From Aestuariicoccus sp032586235 (GTDB taxonomy: Bacteria; Pseudomonadota; Alphaproteobacteria; Rhodobacterales; Rhodobacteraceae): DNA of 64,000 bases. The translations under genes were made by a program, and so were the position numbers. The notes below the pieces were generated by a model, which ran no database searches, was not told the DNA's origin, and worked only from the letters and a program-made list of their open reading frames with translations. The stretch is taken from the NCBI RefSeq assembly GCF_032586235.1, contig NZ_JAWHTD010000020.1:1-64000 (forward strand). The letters run 5' to 3'. This document shows, one piece after another, positions 40,632 through 48,902 of the stretch. Positions within the stretch are counted from its first letter, which is position 1, and every line of letters starts with the position of its first letter.

Positions 40632-40657
40632 AAATGTTAAGTATTGCCTTAACATTT
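40632..40657. promoter_or_regulatory. Operator candidate between tctC and the ScfR gene
   Basis: AAATGTTAAG (40632-40641), TATTGC, CTTAACATTT (40648-40657): perfect 10-bp arms in a strongly AT-rich intergenic stretch. TTGTAAACTTGTAA follows directly before the regulator start. It most likely binds the regulator encoded next to it or another regulator of the divergent pair. Confidence 0.65.
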
Positions 40658-40680
40658 TATTTATTTGTAAACTTGTAACC

Positions 40681-42087
40681 ATGAGAAAGACCTTCGTCGG
40701 CCCCCAATTGCGGCAACTGCGCCGCCTGAACAACCACACCCAGGCGGAAATGGCCAAGCGTCTGGGCATCAGCCCGGCTTATGTCAACCTGCTGGAAAAC
40801 AACCAAAGAAGCCTGTCGGTACAGGTTCTGCTCTCCTTGACCGAGAGTTACGGCGTCGACCTCAAGACGCTGGTGCAGGACCAGGAGACAAACCGCCTCG
40901 CCGATCTGCGCGCCGCTGTGCGCGATCCGGTGTTTTCCGGCCCGGCCCCCGATCTGGCGGAACTGCGCGGCGCGCTTGATCACGCGCCAGGCGTGGCCGA
41001 GCGGTTCCTTCAGCTTTACCAGAATCACCGCGCGCTGATGGATCAGGTCAAGAAGATCGGCGGCGAGGGATCGGCGCGCGATCTGCTGCTGATATCGCCC
41101 GAAACCGCGATCCACGATTATTTCCGCGACCGGGGCAACCATTTCGACGCGCTGGAAACCGCAGCCACCGCGCTGCGCGACCGGGTGGGCGGCAGCGCCG
41201 ACGACATGTACACCCTGCTCAAACGTCAGCTGAGGGTCGAGCACGGGATCCAGACCGGCCTGCGGCGAATCACCGACATGCCCGACAGCCTGCGCGTCTT
41301 CGACGAGGACGAGCAAATCGTCCATCTGTCCGAGGCGTTGGACCACACCAACCGGATCTTTCAGCTGGCGCATGTGCTGGGCATGGTCGAGGCGACACAG
41401 ATCGTTGACGGCCTGGTCGACGGCAGCGGCATCGACACCAATGCCGGGCGCGAGCGGCTACGGGTCGAGCTGAACAATTATTTCGCCGGCGCGATGCTGA
41501 TGCCCTACGACGCCTTTCTCGAATTGGCCGAGGCGACGCTTTACGACATCGACCGGCTGGCTGCGGCCTTCGGCGTCAGCTTCGAGCAGGTCTGCCACCG
41601 GCTGACCACGTTGCAGCGCGACGGCGCGCGCGGGGTGCCGTTCTTCTTTCTGCGCGTGGACCGCGCTGGCAACGTCACCAAGCGGTTCAACGCCACCGCC
41701 TTCACCCTCGCCGAAGAGGGCGGCTCCTGCCCGATCTGGGACATCCACGGCGCGTTCCGCGTGCCCGGGGTGATCGTGCCGCAATTCGTCGAACTGCCCG
41801 AGGGCGGCCAATTCTTCACAGTCTCGCGCACCACCGACCGGCCGGTCTTCAGCCGCCAGACCCAGGACCGCCGACTGGTCGTCGCCATCGGCTGCGAGCG
41901 CGTCCATGCCGAGCGAATCGGCTATGCCCAGCGGTTCAACATGGACGACCCCAACCTCTTCAGCCCGATCGGCATCAACTGCCAGCTCTGCCCGCGGCAG
42001 GCCTGTTCGCAGCGCGCGCATCAGCCCTTGCACATGAACCTGCCCATCGACGCCCACCGCCGCGGCAGCACTCGCTACGAGAGCTGA
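40681..42087 (+). CDS. ScfR-type XRE regulator with IrrE-like domain (RamB/PccR family)
   Basis: 468 aa. N-terminal XRE helix-turn-helix (residues 1-65; LRQLRRLNNHTQAEMAKRLGISPAYVNLLENNQRSL), a central IrrE/ImmA-like domain (about 150-290; LRVELNNYFAGAMLMPYDAFLELAE, lacking an intact HExxH zinc motif), and the C-terminal DUF2083 domain (about 300-460; CPIWDIHGAFRVPG...INCQLCPRQACSQRA with conserved Cys). Such proteins (RamB, PccR, McpR) sense short-chain acyl-CoA and control the matching pathway. Position opposite tctCBA-CoA ligase fits. The ATG at 40681 begins the HTH; the longer frame upstream is antisense to tctC. Confidence 0.9.
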   Translation: MRKTFVGPQLRQLRRLNNHTQAEMAKRLGISPAYVNLLENNQRSLSVQVLLSLTESYGVDLKTLVQDQETNRLADLRAAVRDPVFSGPAPDLAELRGALDHAPGVAERFLQLYQNHRALMDQVKKIGGEGSARDLLLISPETAIHDYFRDRGNHFDALETAATALRDRVGGSADDMYTLLKRQLRVEHGIQTGLRRITDMPDSLRVFDEDEQIVHLSEALDHTNRIFQLAHVLGMVEATQIVDGLVDGSGIDTNAGRERLRVELNNYFAGAMLMPYDAFLELAEATLYDIDRLAAAFGVSFEQVCHRLTTLQRDGARGVPFFFLRVDRAGNVTKRFNATAFTLAEEGGSCPIWDIHGAFRVPGVIVPQFVELPEGGQFFTVSRTTDRPVFSRQTQDRRLVVAIGCERVHAERIGYAQRFNMDDPNLFSPIGINCQLCPRQACSQRAHQPLHMNLPIDAHRRGSTRYES

Positions 42088-42095
42088 GACCGTCC

Positions 42096-42113
42096 CTCGC
42101 CCCCGGGGGCGAG
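42096..42113 (+). terminator. GC palindrome after the ScfR gene
   Basis: CTCGCCCCC/GGGGGCGAG, an uninterrupted 18-bp palindrome 8 nt past the stop. No T-run follows, so termination would be weak; a protein site or RNA-stability element is equally possible. Confidence 0.4.
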
Positions 42114-42220
42114 AAGGTGAATTCGGGGAACGGTTTGTTAATCCGGCGTGCGTATCCCTGCCGCATCGCCCGCGGCTATCCGGCGCCCGGGCCCCCGACC
42201 GGAGGCCGCCTGCGCAGATC

Positions 42221-42508
42221 ATGACATCACAGCCACGCACATATGCCCTTGCCCCGGCCCGCGCCCGCAGCGGGGAAGACCCGCTTCTGGCCTTTCTGAA
42301 CGCGGCGCGCGGCAGCGACGTGCACCTCTCGGTCCGAGAGGTGACGCGCCTGGACGCGCAGCGCCTGCAAACTCTTCTCGTGGCCGAACGGCAATGGTTG
42401 GCCGATGGCCGGGGCTTCGTTCTTTCCGACATGGCCGATGCCTTTCGCGCCGGCCTGGAACGCCTCGGCCTGGCCCCCGATCACTTCGACAAGGATGCGC
42501 CCCGATGA
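42221..42508 (+). CDS. STAS-domain protein at head of chemotaxis operon
   Basis: 95 aa. It has the pattern of a small STAS domain: a beta strand DVHLSVREVTRLDAQ, helix LQTLLVAERQWLADG, strand GFVLSDMADAFRAGLERLGL. The usual phosphorylatable Ser/Thr after the LDAQ turn is not evident (the turn reads TRLDAQ, so the Thr lies before it). STAS proteins are frequent first genes in alphaproteobacterial che operons, role unclear. Its TGA overlaps the next ATG. Confidence 0.7.
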   Translation: MTSQPRTYALAPARARSGEDPLLAFLNAARGSDVHLSVREVTRLDAQRLQTLLVAERQWLADGRGFVLSDMADAFRAGLERLGLAPDHFDKDAPR

Positions 42509-42879
42509 CAACAAAGGTTCTCGCCATTGACGATTCCCGCACGATTCGAAACTTGCTTCGGGCGTCGCTGGAAAGCGCCGGATTCGAATTTCACGCGGCC
42601 TGCGACGGCGTCGAAGGCGTCGAACGCTTCGCCGAGGTCGATCCGGACGTTGTGATCACCGATATCAACATGCCGAACATGGACGGCTACGGGGTGATCG
42701 ACACGCTGCGCAGCGGCCCGCACCAGACCAGTGTGCCGATCATCGTGCTGACCACCGAAAGCTCGGCCGAGTTGAAGACCCGCGCCCGCGACGCGGGGGC
42801 CACGGGATGGATCGTAAAACCGTTCGACGATGCATCGCTTGTGTCGGTGCTGCGCCGCCTCACCGGGCATGTGTCCTGA
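42505..42879 (+). CDS. cheY: CheY-type response regulator 1
   Basis: 124 aa single receiver domain. Acid pocket in VLAIDDSRTIRNLL, phosphoacceptor Asp in PDVVITDINMPNMDG (about residue 54), Thr in VLTTESS and Lys in WIVKPFDDA. Starts within the stop of the STAS gene (ATGA) and lies one base ahead of cheA, so it is tightly coupled to the kinase gene. Confidence 0.93.
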   Translation: MTTKVLAIDDSRTIRNLLRASLESAGFEFHAACDGVEGVERFAEVDPDVVITDINMPNMDGYGVIDTLRSGPHQTSVPIIVLTTESSAELKTRARDAGATGWIVKPFDDASLVSVLRRLTGHVS

Positions 42880-42880
42880 C

Positions 42881-45004
42881 ATGTCGGGCAAAGCGATCCG
42901 CGACACGTTTTTCGAGGAATGCGAAGAGCTTCTCGAGGCGTTGGTCGAAGGTCTCTCCGGCATGGAAGAGACCGACAACGATCCCGAAGTGGTCAACGCG
43001 GTGTTCCGCGCCGTGCATTCGATCAAGGGCGGCGCCGGGGCCTTCGCGCTGGACGACCTCGTGGGCTTTGCCCACACGTTCGAGACGGTGCTGGACAAGG
43101 TCCGCTCTCGCGAGCTGACGGTCGATGCCGACCTGATGCGCCTTTTCCACCGCTCCGGCGATACGCTGGCCGATCAGGTCGAGGCCGCGCGCGACGAACG
43201 CGAAGCCAACGCCGCCCAGACAGAGGCGCTCACCAAAGAGCTCGAAGGCTATCTTGGCGCCGAGGATCTGGAAGACACGTTCTCCTTCGACGCCGTCACG
43301 CTGGATTTCGACACCCCCGCCGCCATCGATCTCGGGCCGCTGGACACCGGCCCGACGACCTATCGGATCCGGTTCGAGCCCCGCCGGGGGCTCTACGACA
43401 ATGGCCACGAGCCGCTTTTGCTGTTCGACGCGCTGGCCGAACTCGGCGACCTGACCGTGCGCGCCGATCCGGGCGATCTGCCGGACCTCGATTGCTATGA
43501 CCCCGCCGACGGACCGCTGGCATGGGACCTCGAACTGACCACGGCAGAACCCGAAACCGTGCTGCACGAGGTCTTCGAATTCGTCGAGGGCCTGTGCGCG
43601 CTGCACATCACGATCCGCGAGGACGCGCCCGTGCCCGACATCCCCCTGCCCGACACGCCCGAGCCGGAGGGAAACGTCGAGGCCCCTGCCGGGCCTGATC
43701 GCGACGCCACCCCCGATCCCGCGCCCGCCCCGCAAACCGACGGCGCCCCGGCGCCGGCCAAGGCCGAGCGGGACAGCAGGGGTCCGAAACCGACGCTTCG
43801 CGTCGATCTCGACCGTGTCGACCGGCTGATCAACACCGTGGGCGAGCTGATCATCAACCAGGCCATGATCTCGCAGCGCATCGAAGAGCTGGACCTGCCC
43901 ACTGTCGCGCATCTGACCAACGAGCTCGAGGCCTACAAACTGCTGGCCCGCGACATCCAGGAAGGCGTGATGGCGATCCGCGCGCAGCCGGTCAAGCCGC
44001 TCTTCCAGCGCATGTCCCGCATCGTGCGCGAGGCCTCGGAGGTGACCGGCAAGACCGCGCGGCTGGAAACCTCGGGCGATTCCACCGAGGTCGACAAGAC
44101 CGTGATCGAACGGCTGGCCGACCCGCTGACCCACATGATCCGCAATGCCGTCGACCACGGCCTGGAAACCCCCGAGGGCCGCGAGGCCGCGGGAAAAGGC
44201 AAAACCGGCACGATCCGCCTTTCCGCCTCGCACCGCTCGGGCAGCGTCTTCATCGAAGTGGCCGACGACGGTGCCGGGCTCAACCGCGAGAAAATCCTCG
44301 AAACCGCCACCCGCAAGAACCTGATCCCGCCGGACAGCGAACTGACCGATGCCGAGATCGACAACCTTCTGTTCCTGCCCGGCTTTTCCACCGCCGGCAC
44401 CGTGTCGAACCTGTCGGGCCGCGGGGTCGGCATGGATGTGGTCAAGAACGCGGTGAACGCCCTGGGCGGGCGGATTTCGATCGCCTCCGTTCCGGGCGAA
44501 GGCACGACCTTCACGATCATTCTGCCGCTGACGCTCGCGGTGATGGACGGGTTCGTGATATCGGTCGGCAGCCAGACCATGGTCATACCGATCGCCTCGA
44601 TCCTCGAAACGGTGCGCCCGTCATCGCGCGATCTGCACCGGATCGGCGCCGATGGCGCGGTGCTATCGGTGCGCGGCAGCTATGTGCCCATTGTCGATGT
44701 GGCGCGGAACCTCGGCCTCGCGGGCGCGGAAACAAAGCGCGGCAACGGCGTGCTGCTGCTGGTCCACACCGAGGCCAGTGGCCTGACCGCGCTGCGCGTC
44801 GACGCCATCCACGACCAGCGCCAGGTGGTCATCAAGAGCCTGGAAAACAATTACGGCACGATCGAGGGCGTGTCGGCCGCGACGATCCTGGGGGACGGCA
44901 AGATCGCGCTGATCCTCGATCCGGACGAGCTTGTCCGGCTGCCCGCCGACGCGGTCGCCCCCGCCCCCCTGCCAGCCCAGCGAATGGAGATCCGTCATGC
45001 TTGA
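42881..45004 (+). CDS. cheA: Chemotaxis histidine kinase CheA
   Basis: 707 aa. P1/HPt domain with the phosphorylated His in FRAVHSIKGGAGAF (residue 46); a P2-like region (about 160-245) and a Pro/Ala-rich linker (about 255-305); P3 dimerisation helices (RVDLDRVDRLINTVGELIINQAM); P4 ATPase with N box HMIRNAVDHGLETPEGR, G1 ADDGAGLNREKI, G2 GRGVGMDVVKNAVN; P5 CheW-like domain (about 565-695). It passes phosphate to the CheY proteins. The start at 42881 follows the cheY stop directly. No chemoreceptor genes are in the window. Confidence 0.96.
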   Translation: MSGKAIRDTFFEECEELLEALVEGLSGMEETDNDPEVVNAVFRAVHSIKGGAGAFALDDLVGFAHTFETVLDKVRSRELTVDADLMRLFHRSGDTLADQVEAARDEREANAAQTEALTKELEGYLGAEDLEDTFSFDAVTLDFDTPAAIDLGPLDTGPTTYRIRFEPRRGLYDNGHEPLLLFDALAELGDLTVRADPGDLPDLDCYDPADGPLAWDLELTTAEPETVLHEVFEFVEGLCALHITIREDAPVPDIPLPDTPEPEGNVEAPAGPDRDATPDPAPAPQTDGAPAPAKAERDSRGPKPTLRVDLDRVDRLINTVGELIINQAMISQRIEELDLPTVAHLTNELEAYKLLARDIQEGVMAIRAQPVKPLFQRMSRIVREASEVTGKTARLETSGDSTEVDKTVIERLADPLTHMIRNAVDHGLETPEGREAAGKGKTGTIRLSASHRSGSVFIEVADDGAGLNREKILETATRKNLIPPDSELTDAEIDNLLFLPGFSTAGTVSNLSGRGVGMDVVKNAVNALGGRISIASVPGEGTTFTIILPLTLAVMDGFVISVGSQTMVIPIASILETVRPSSRDLHRIGADGAVLSVRGSYVPIVDVARNLGLAGAETKRGNGVLLLVHTEASGLTALRVDAIHDQRQVVIKSLENNYGTIEGVSAATILGDGKIALILDPDELVRLPADAVAPAPLPAQRMEIRHA

Positions 45005-45464
45005 CGCCACAGAATCGTCCGTCGAAGCCCCCTTCGAATTCATCACCTTTTCCGCCGGCGGGCAGAGCTTTTGCCTCGAGATCACCCAAATCCGCGAGAT
45101 CCGGCGCTGGACTCCGGTCACGCTGCTGCCGCACACGCCCGAGGACGTGCTGGGGGTGATGAACCTGCGCGGCGCCGTGATTCCGATCTTCGATCTGTCG
45201 GCGCGCTTCGGTCTGGGCAAGACCTGGGACAACGAGCGCAACGTGGTGATCGTCGCCGCGACCGAGGGCAACACGATCGGGCTGCTGGTCGAATCGGTGT
45301 CTGAAATCCTGTCGGTGCAGAAGGATGCGATCCAGGAAACGCCCGATGTGAAATCCGAATTCGCCCGCGACAGCATCCTCGGCGTCATATCGGTCGACGA
45401 GGCGATGATCCGCGTGGTGAACCTGGCCAATGTGGTCAGCCCCGAAGCGGCGGGCGCCGCATGA
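44997..45464 (+). CDS. cheW: Chemotaxis coupling protein CheW
   Basis: 155 aa with the CheW fold: FEFITFSAGGQSFCLEITQIREI, the receptor/CheA-binding VMNLRGAVIPIFDL, and GLLVESVSEIL. It links CheA to receptors at the polar array. The ATG lies 8 nt inside the end of cheA in another frame, so translation is coupled. Confidence 0.95.
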   Translation: MLDATESSVEAPFEFITFSAGGQSFCLEITQIREIRRWTPVTLLPHTPEDVLGVMNLRGAVIPIFDLSARFGLGKTWDNERNVVIVAATEGNTIGLLVESVSEILSVQKDAIQETPDVKSEFARDSILGVISVDEAMIRVVNLANVVSPEAAGAA

Positions 45465-46327
45465 TCGCCAAAGCCGCGGACGACGCGCTCGGCGAGTACG
45501 ACTTCACCGAGGCGCATTTTCGCCAGATCGCGGATCTGGCGCACCGCCGCTACGGGCTCAACCTTGCCGAGACCAAGAAGCCTCTGGTCTATTCGCGCCT
45601 CGCACGGCGGCTTCGGGCCCGCGGGCTTGCCGATTTCTCGGCCTATCTCGAGCTGATCAAACGCGACGGAGAAACCGAGGAGGAAACCGCCTTCGTCAGC
45701 GCGCTGACAACCAATGTCACCAGTTTCTTTCGTGAGAACCATTACTTCGAACTTTTGCAGGGCCGCGGCCTGCCGGTCATGGCGCGCCAGCTGGAGGCGG
45801 GGCAGCGCGTGCGTCTTTGGTCGGCGGGCTGCTCGTCCGGCGAAGAGCCCTATTCGCTGGCCATGACCCTGCTGGAACACCTGCCCGGCGCCGCCCGGCG
45901 CGATGTGCGCATTCTGGCCACCGACATCGACCCGGCGGTCGTGTCGATGGCGCAGGCCGGGCGCTACAGCGACGAGTCGGTGGCCACCATTCCACAGGCC
46001 TTGCGTGACCGATACGTGACCGGATCCGGGGACCCGCGCAAACCTAACCAGATGGCGCCATCGGTGCGCGACATGGTCAAGATTGCCGAGCTGAACCTGA
46101 TGACGGACTGGCCGTTCAAGGGCCCGTTCGACGCCATCTTTTGCCGCAACGTGGCGATCTATTTCGACAAGCCGACGCAGGCACGGCTCTGGGAAAGGTT
46201 CGTCGGGCTGCTGCGCGAGGGCGGGCTGCTTTTCATCGGCCATTCCGAACGCGTCACGGGCCCGGCAACTGCGGCGCTCGAAACCATCGGGATCACCGCC
46301 TACGCAAAACGAACAAACCCAAAATGA
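45461..46327 (+). CDS. cheR: Chemoreceptor glutamate methyltransferase CheR
   Basis: 288 aa. The N-terminal all-helical domain (about 10-75) with ALTTNVTSFFRENHYFELL, SAM-binding motif VRLWSAGCSSGEEPYSLAMTL, acidic ILATDIDPAVV, and IFCRNVAIYFD. It adds methyl groups to chemoreceptor glutamates for adaptation. Overlaps cheW by 4 nt (ATGA). Confidence 0.96.
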   Translation: MIAKAADDALGEYDFTEAHFRQIADLAHRRYGLNLAETKKPLVYSRLARRLRARGLADFSAYLELIKRDGETEEETAFVSALTTNVTSFFRENHYFELLQGRGLPVMARQLEAGQRVRLWSAGCSSGEEPYSLAMTLLEHLPGAARRDVRILATDIDPAVVSMAQAGRYSDESVATIPQALRDRYVTGSGDPRKPNQMAPSVRDMVKIAELNLMTDWPFKGPFDAIFCRNVAIYFDKPTQARLWERFVGLLREGGLLFIGHSERVTGPATAALETIGITAYAKRTNPK

Positions 46328-46345
46328 GCAGTTGAGGAGACCAGA

Positions 46346-46732
46346 ATGGGATTGAAGGAATCGCTCCGCGTGATGGTGGTCGATGACATGGCCACGAGCC
46401 GCGGGCTGATCACGCAGGCGCTCGACGAGATCGGCATCAAGAATTACCTCACCGAAAACGACGGCCGCAGCGCGTTCACGCAATTGGCGTCGCGGCCCGT
46501 GCATCTGGTGCTGTCGGATTACAACATGCCCGGCATGGACGGGCTGGGGTTGCTGCAGGCGGTGCGGCAGAACAAGGCCACCCAGCGCATGGGGTTCATT
46601 CTGGTCACCGGCAAGCCGACGCCGCAGATCGTGGCGGACGCCAAGCGGCTGGGGTTGAACAACATGATCAAGAAGCCCTTTACCTCCGCCGCGATGAAGC
46701 AATGCATAGAAAGCGTGGTGGGCCGGTTGTGA
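46346..46732 (+). CDS. cheY: CheY-type response regulator 2
   Basis: 128 aa receiver. VMVVDDMATSRGLI acid pocket, phosphoacceptor Asp in LVLSDYNMPGMDG (about residue 57), Thr in ILVTGKPT, Lys in MIKKPFTSAAM. GAGGAG lies 7 nt ahead of the ATG. It is closer to the motor-binding CheY type in its AMKQCIES C-terminal helix; which of the two CheYs contacts the flagellar switch and which is a phosphate sink cannot be told. Confidence 0.93.
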   Translation: MGLKESLRVMVVDDMATSRGLITQALDEIGIKNYLTENDGRSAFTQLASRPVHLVLSDYNMPGMDGLGLLQAVRQNKATQRMGFILVTGKPTPQIVADAKRLGLNNMIKKPFTSAAMKQCIESVVGRL

Positions 46733-47085
46733 TGGCGGCCCCGTCCTCACTCCGGTTGGCGCCGCGCGAGGCCATCGCGCTTTTGGGCGAGGAGATCGCC
46801 CGCCTGTCGCAACGGCTCTTGCGGTTGGAAGACGGGATCGAGGCGCTTTGCACGGACGACGGCGTCACCCGGTCGGATGCGTTGAAGCATCTGCAGGAAA
46901 TCGACGTGCTGGTGCAATCCGCCGAGGCGCTTGCCGGCTATGCGCAAAGCCTGGCGTCCCGGATCGGGGACGAGACCCCGGTCGATATCGGGCCGCTTTT
47001 GAACGCCCTGCCGCTGCGGGATCTGGCCAATCGGCTGGGCGGGGAGGAGGCGGAAGGCGGCCATCACGGCTTTGAGCTGCTGTGA
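46732..47085 (+). CDS. Unknown protein inside the chemotaxis operon
   Basis: 117 aa, not recognised. It overlaps the cheY stop by one base (TGATG), so it is a true operon member. The sequence is predicted almost wholly helical with heptad-like leucines (AIALLGEEIARLSQRLLRLEDGIEAL and VLVQSAEALAGYAQSLASRI), ending in a short Gly/His-rich tail. Size, helicity and position directly behind cheY suggest a CheY-interacting protein such as a phosphatase in the manner of CheZ or CheT, but the CheZ active-site motif is not seen. This is inference. Confidence 0.7.
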   Translation: MAAPSSLRLAPREAIALLGEEIARLSQRLLRLEDGIEALCTDDGVTRSDALKHLQEIDVLVQSAEALAGYAQSLASRIGDETPVDIGPLLNALPLRDLANRLGGEEAEGGHHGFELL

Positions 47086-47125
47086 AGTCGGCCGTGCGCA
47101 TCCATGCAACGAAGAGGGACCTGAC

Positions 47126-48124
47126 ATGACCCGTGTTTCCGTCGTTCTGGCCTTGCAGGACGCCGCGATCAACGACCGGTTTTCCCGCGGCCTGTCCGGC
47201 GTGCCGGGGCTGCGCGTGGTCTGCCGCACCCGCGATCTGGCCGCCACCTATGCCTATGTCGAGGAATTCGCCCCCGACGTGGTGGTGATCGGAAACGCGC
47301 TTGCCGCAAAGCCGGAATTCGAGGTGATGCGCGCGCTCTTCGCCACGTTCGACGTGCGCTGGCTGGTGATCCGCGACGCGCCTTCGACGGCGCAGGCCCA
47401 GACCGCGAAAAGCGGCCTTTTCGAGATTGACGGCGCGGCGGCGCCCGACCGGCTGGCAGAGACGATACTGGCGGTCGCGCGGTCCGAACGACGCGGGCAG
47501 CCCGCCGCGCCGAAACGGCCCGCCACGGCAGCATTCGACGACAGCCTGATCCTGATCGGCGCATCGACCGGCGGCATCGACGCGCTGATGACCGTCCTGC
47601 GGCATTTCCCGCCGAACTGCCCGCCGGTCCTGATCGTGCAGCACACCGGCGCGGGCTTCGGGCCGAGCCTTGCCGGGCTGCTGGACCGGCAATGCCCGGC
47701 GCGCGTGCGTCTGGCCGCCGACGGCCAGCCCATAGAGACCGGCACGGTGGCGCTGGCGGCGGGGTGCAAGGCGCATATACAACTGGCCGACGGCGACGGC
47801 AAACGCCTGCGGCTGGTGCCCGGCGCGCCGGTCAGCGGCCATATGCCGTCGATCGACATGCTGTTTCGCTCGGCGGTGCCGGTGGCGCGGCGCTGCATCG
47901 CGGTGCAGTTGACCGGCATGGGGCGCGACGGGGCCGCGGGCATGCGGCAGCTCTTCGACGCAGGCGCCCGGACCCTGGCGCAGGACGAGGCGACCTCGAC
48001 CGTTTATGGAATGCCGCGCGCGGCCGTGGAACTGGGCGGCGTGCAGCAAAGCGTGGCGCTGCCGGACATGGGCCAGGCCATCCTTGCCGCGTGCAAATCG
48101 CGCAAATCCCTGGAAAGGGGATGA
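47126..48124 (+). CDS. cheB: CheB methylesterase with degenerate receiver domain
   Basis: 332 aa. The C-terminal methylesterase/deamidase domain (about 140-325) is intact: catalytic Ser in LIGASTGGID (about 147), His in LIVQHTGAGF (about 173), Asp in LTGMGRDGAAGM (about 270). The N-terminal 115 residues have receiver-like layout but lack the acid pocket (VSVVLALQD instead of VDDS) and the phosphoacceptor (PDVVVIGNALAA instead of PDVxxxDxxMP), so they cannot be phosphorylated by CheA in the usual way. AGAGGG precedes the ATG at 47126. The stop overlaps cheD. Confidence 0.93.
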   Translation: MTRVSVVLALQDAAINDRFSRGLSGVPGLRVVCRTRDLAATYAYVEEFAPDVVVIGNALAAKPEFEVMRALFATFDVRWLVIRDAPSTAQAQTAKSGLFEIDGAAAPDRLAETILAVARSERRGQPAAPKRPATAAFDDSLILIGASTGGIDALMTVLRHFPPNCPPVLIVQHTGAGFGPSLAGLLDRQCPARVRLAADGQPIETGTVALAAGCKAHIQLADGDGKRLRLVPGAPVSGHMPSIDMLFRSAVPVARRCIAVQLTGMGRDGAAGMRQLFDAGARTLAQDEATSTVYGMPRAAVELGGVQQSVALPDMGQAILAACKSRKSLERG

Positions 48125-48654
48125 ATATGACCCTGCCTGATCAGAAGACCGTCACCGTCATCCAGGGAGAATACGCGATCGCGGACGCGCCAAATGTCGT
48201 ACTGTCGACGGTGCTGGGCTCTTGCGTGGCGGTGTGCCTGAACGACCCTGCAGCAAAAATCGGGGGGATGAACCATTTCCTGCTGCCCGAAAGGACCGAG
48301 AGCGGCCGCGGCGACGTCCGCTTTGGCGCCTATCTGATGGAACTGCTGATCAACGATCTGCTGAAACACGGGGCGCGCAAGGACAGAATGGTCGCCAAGC
48401 TTTTCGGCGGGGCGCGGATGAACGTCAACCTGCGCGACATCGGCGCGTCGAACGCGGCGTTCGCCCGGCGCTTTCTGGCGGACGAGGGCATACCTTGCGT
48501 CGCTGAAAGCCTGGGCGGCACCTCTGCCCGGCGGCTGCGGTTCTGGCCTCGGGCGGCGCGCGCGCAGCAGTTCCTGGTGCCCGACACGGTCGAGCCGGAG
48601 GTTCCGCCGCGCCCAGCGCCTCGGGCCGCCGATGCGGGAATCACCCTTTTCTGA
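48121..48654 (+). CDS. cheD: Chemoreceptor glutamine deamidase CheD
   Basis: 177 aa. Catalytic Thr/Cys segment VLSTVLGSCVAVCLND and His in GGMNHFLLPER, then KLFGGARMN, all typical of CheD. It deamidates receptor glutamines. The ATG overlaps the cheB stop (ATGA); a second ATG two codons on is possible. The C-terminus has a Pro-rich tail (PEVPPRPAPRAADAG) not needed for the fold. It is the last che gene. Confidence 0.93.
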   Translation: MNMTLPDQKTVTVIQGEYAIADAPNVVLSTVLGSCVAVCLNDPAAKIGGMNHFLLPERTESGRGDVRFGAYLMELLINDLLKHGARKDRMVAKLFGGARMNVNLRDIGASNAAFARRFLADEGIPCVAESLGGTSARRLRFWPRAARAQQFLVPDTVEPEVPPRPAPRAADAGITLF

Positions 48655-48789
48655 AGCTGTTCGGCCTTTTCAAAGGACCGTGTGGCGCAACGGCCCACCG
48701 TTTCGATGTAGCCGTTCAATGCAGCAAGCCGCCGTCCCGCAGACGCAATATTCTAAGGCAGAACCGTTACAAAGCGGCCCCCACCCCGC

Positions 48790-48816
48790 GAATTGGAAAG
48801 AAACCTTTACCAATTC
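48790..48816. promoter_or_regulatory. Inverted repeat upstream of dctP
   Basis: GAATTGG (48790-48796) and CCAATTC (48810-48816) with a 13-nt spacer, about 87 nt ahead of the dctP start in a 248-nt intergenic region. It could be an operator of the TRAP operon. Nothing else is recognisable in 48655-48902. Confidence 0.45.
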
Positions 48817-48902
48817 CCACCGAAGTATTAAACAGTCTGCATCCGGTTCGCGCTTTGGGCCGGTAAGCTGCTGCGAGGGCGGCTTTAAAGTGGGAGGAAA
48901 AC

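Noticed and set aside
39436..40680. Upstream extension of the ScfR frame
   Set aside because: Antisense to tctC; the HTH domain begins at the ATG at 40681.
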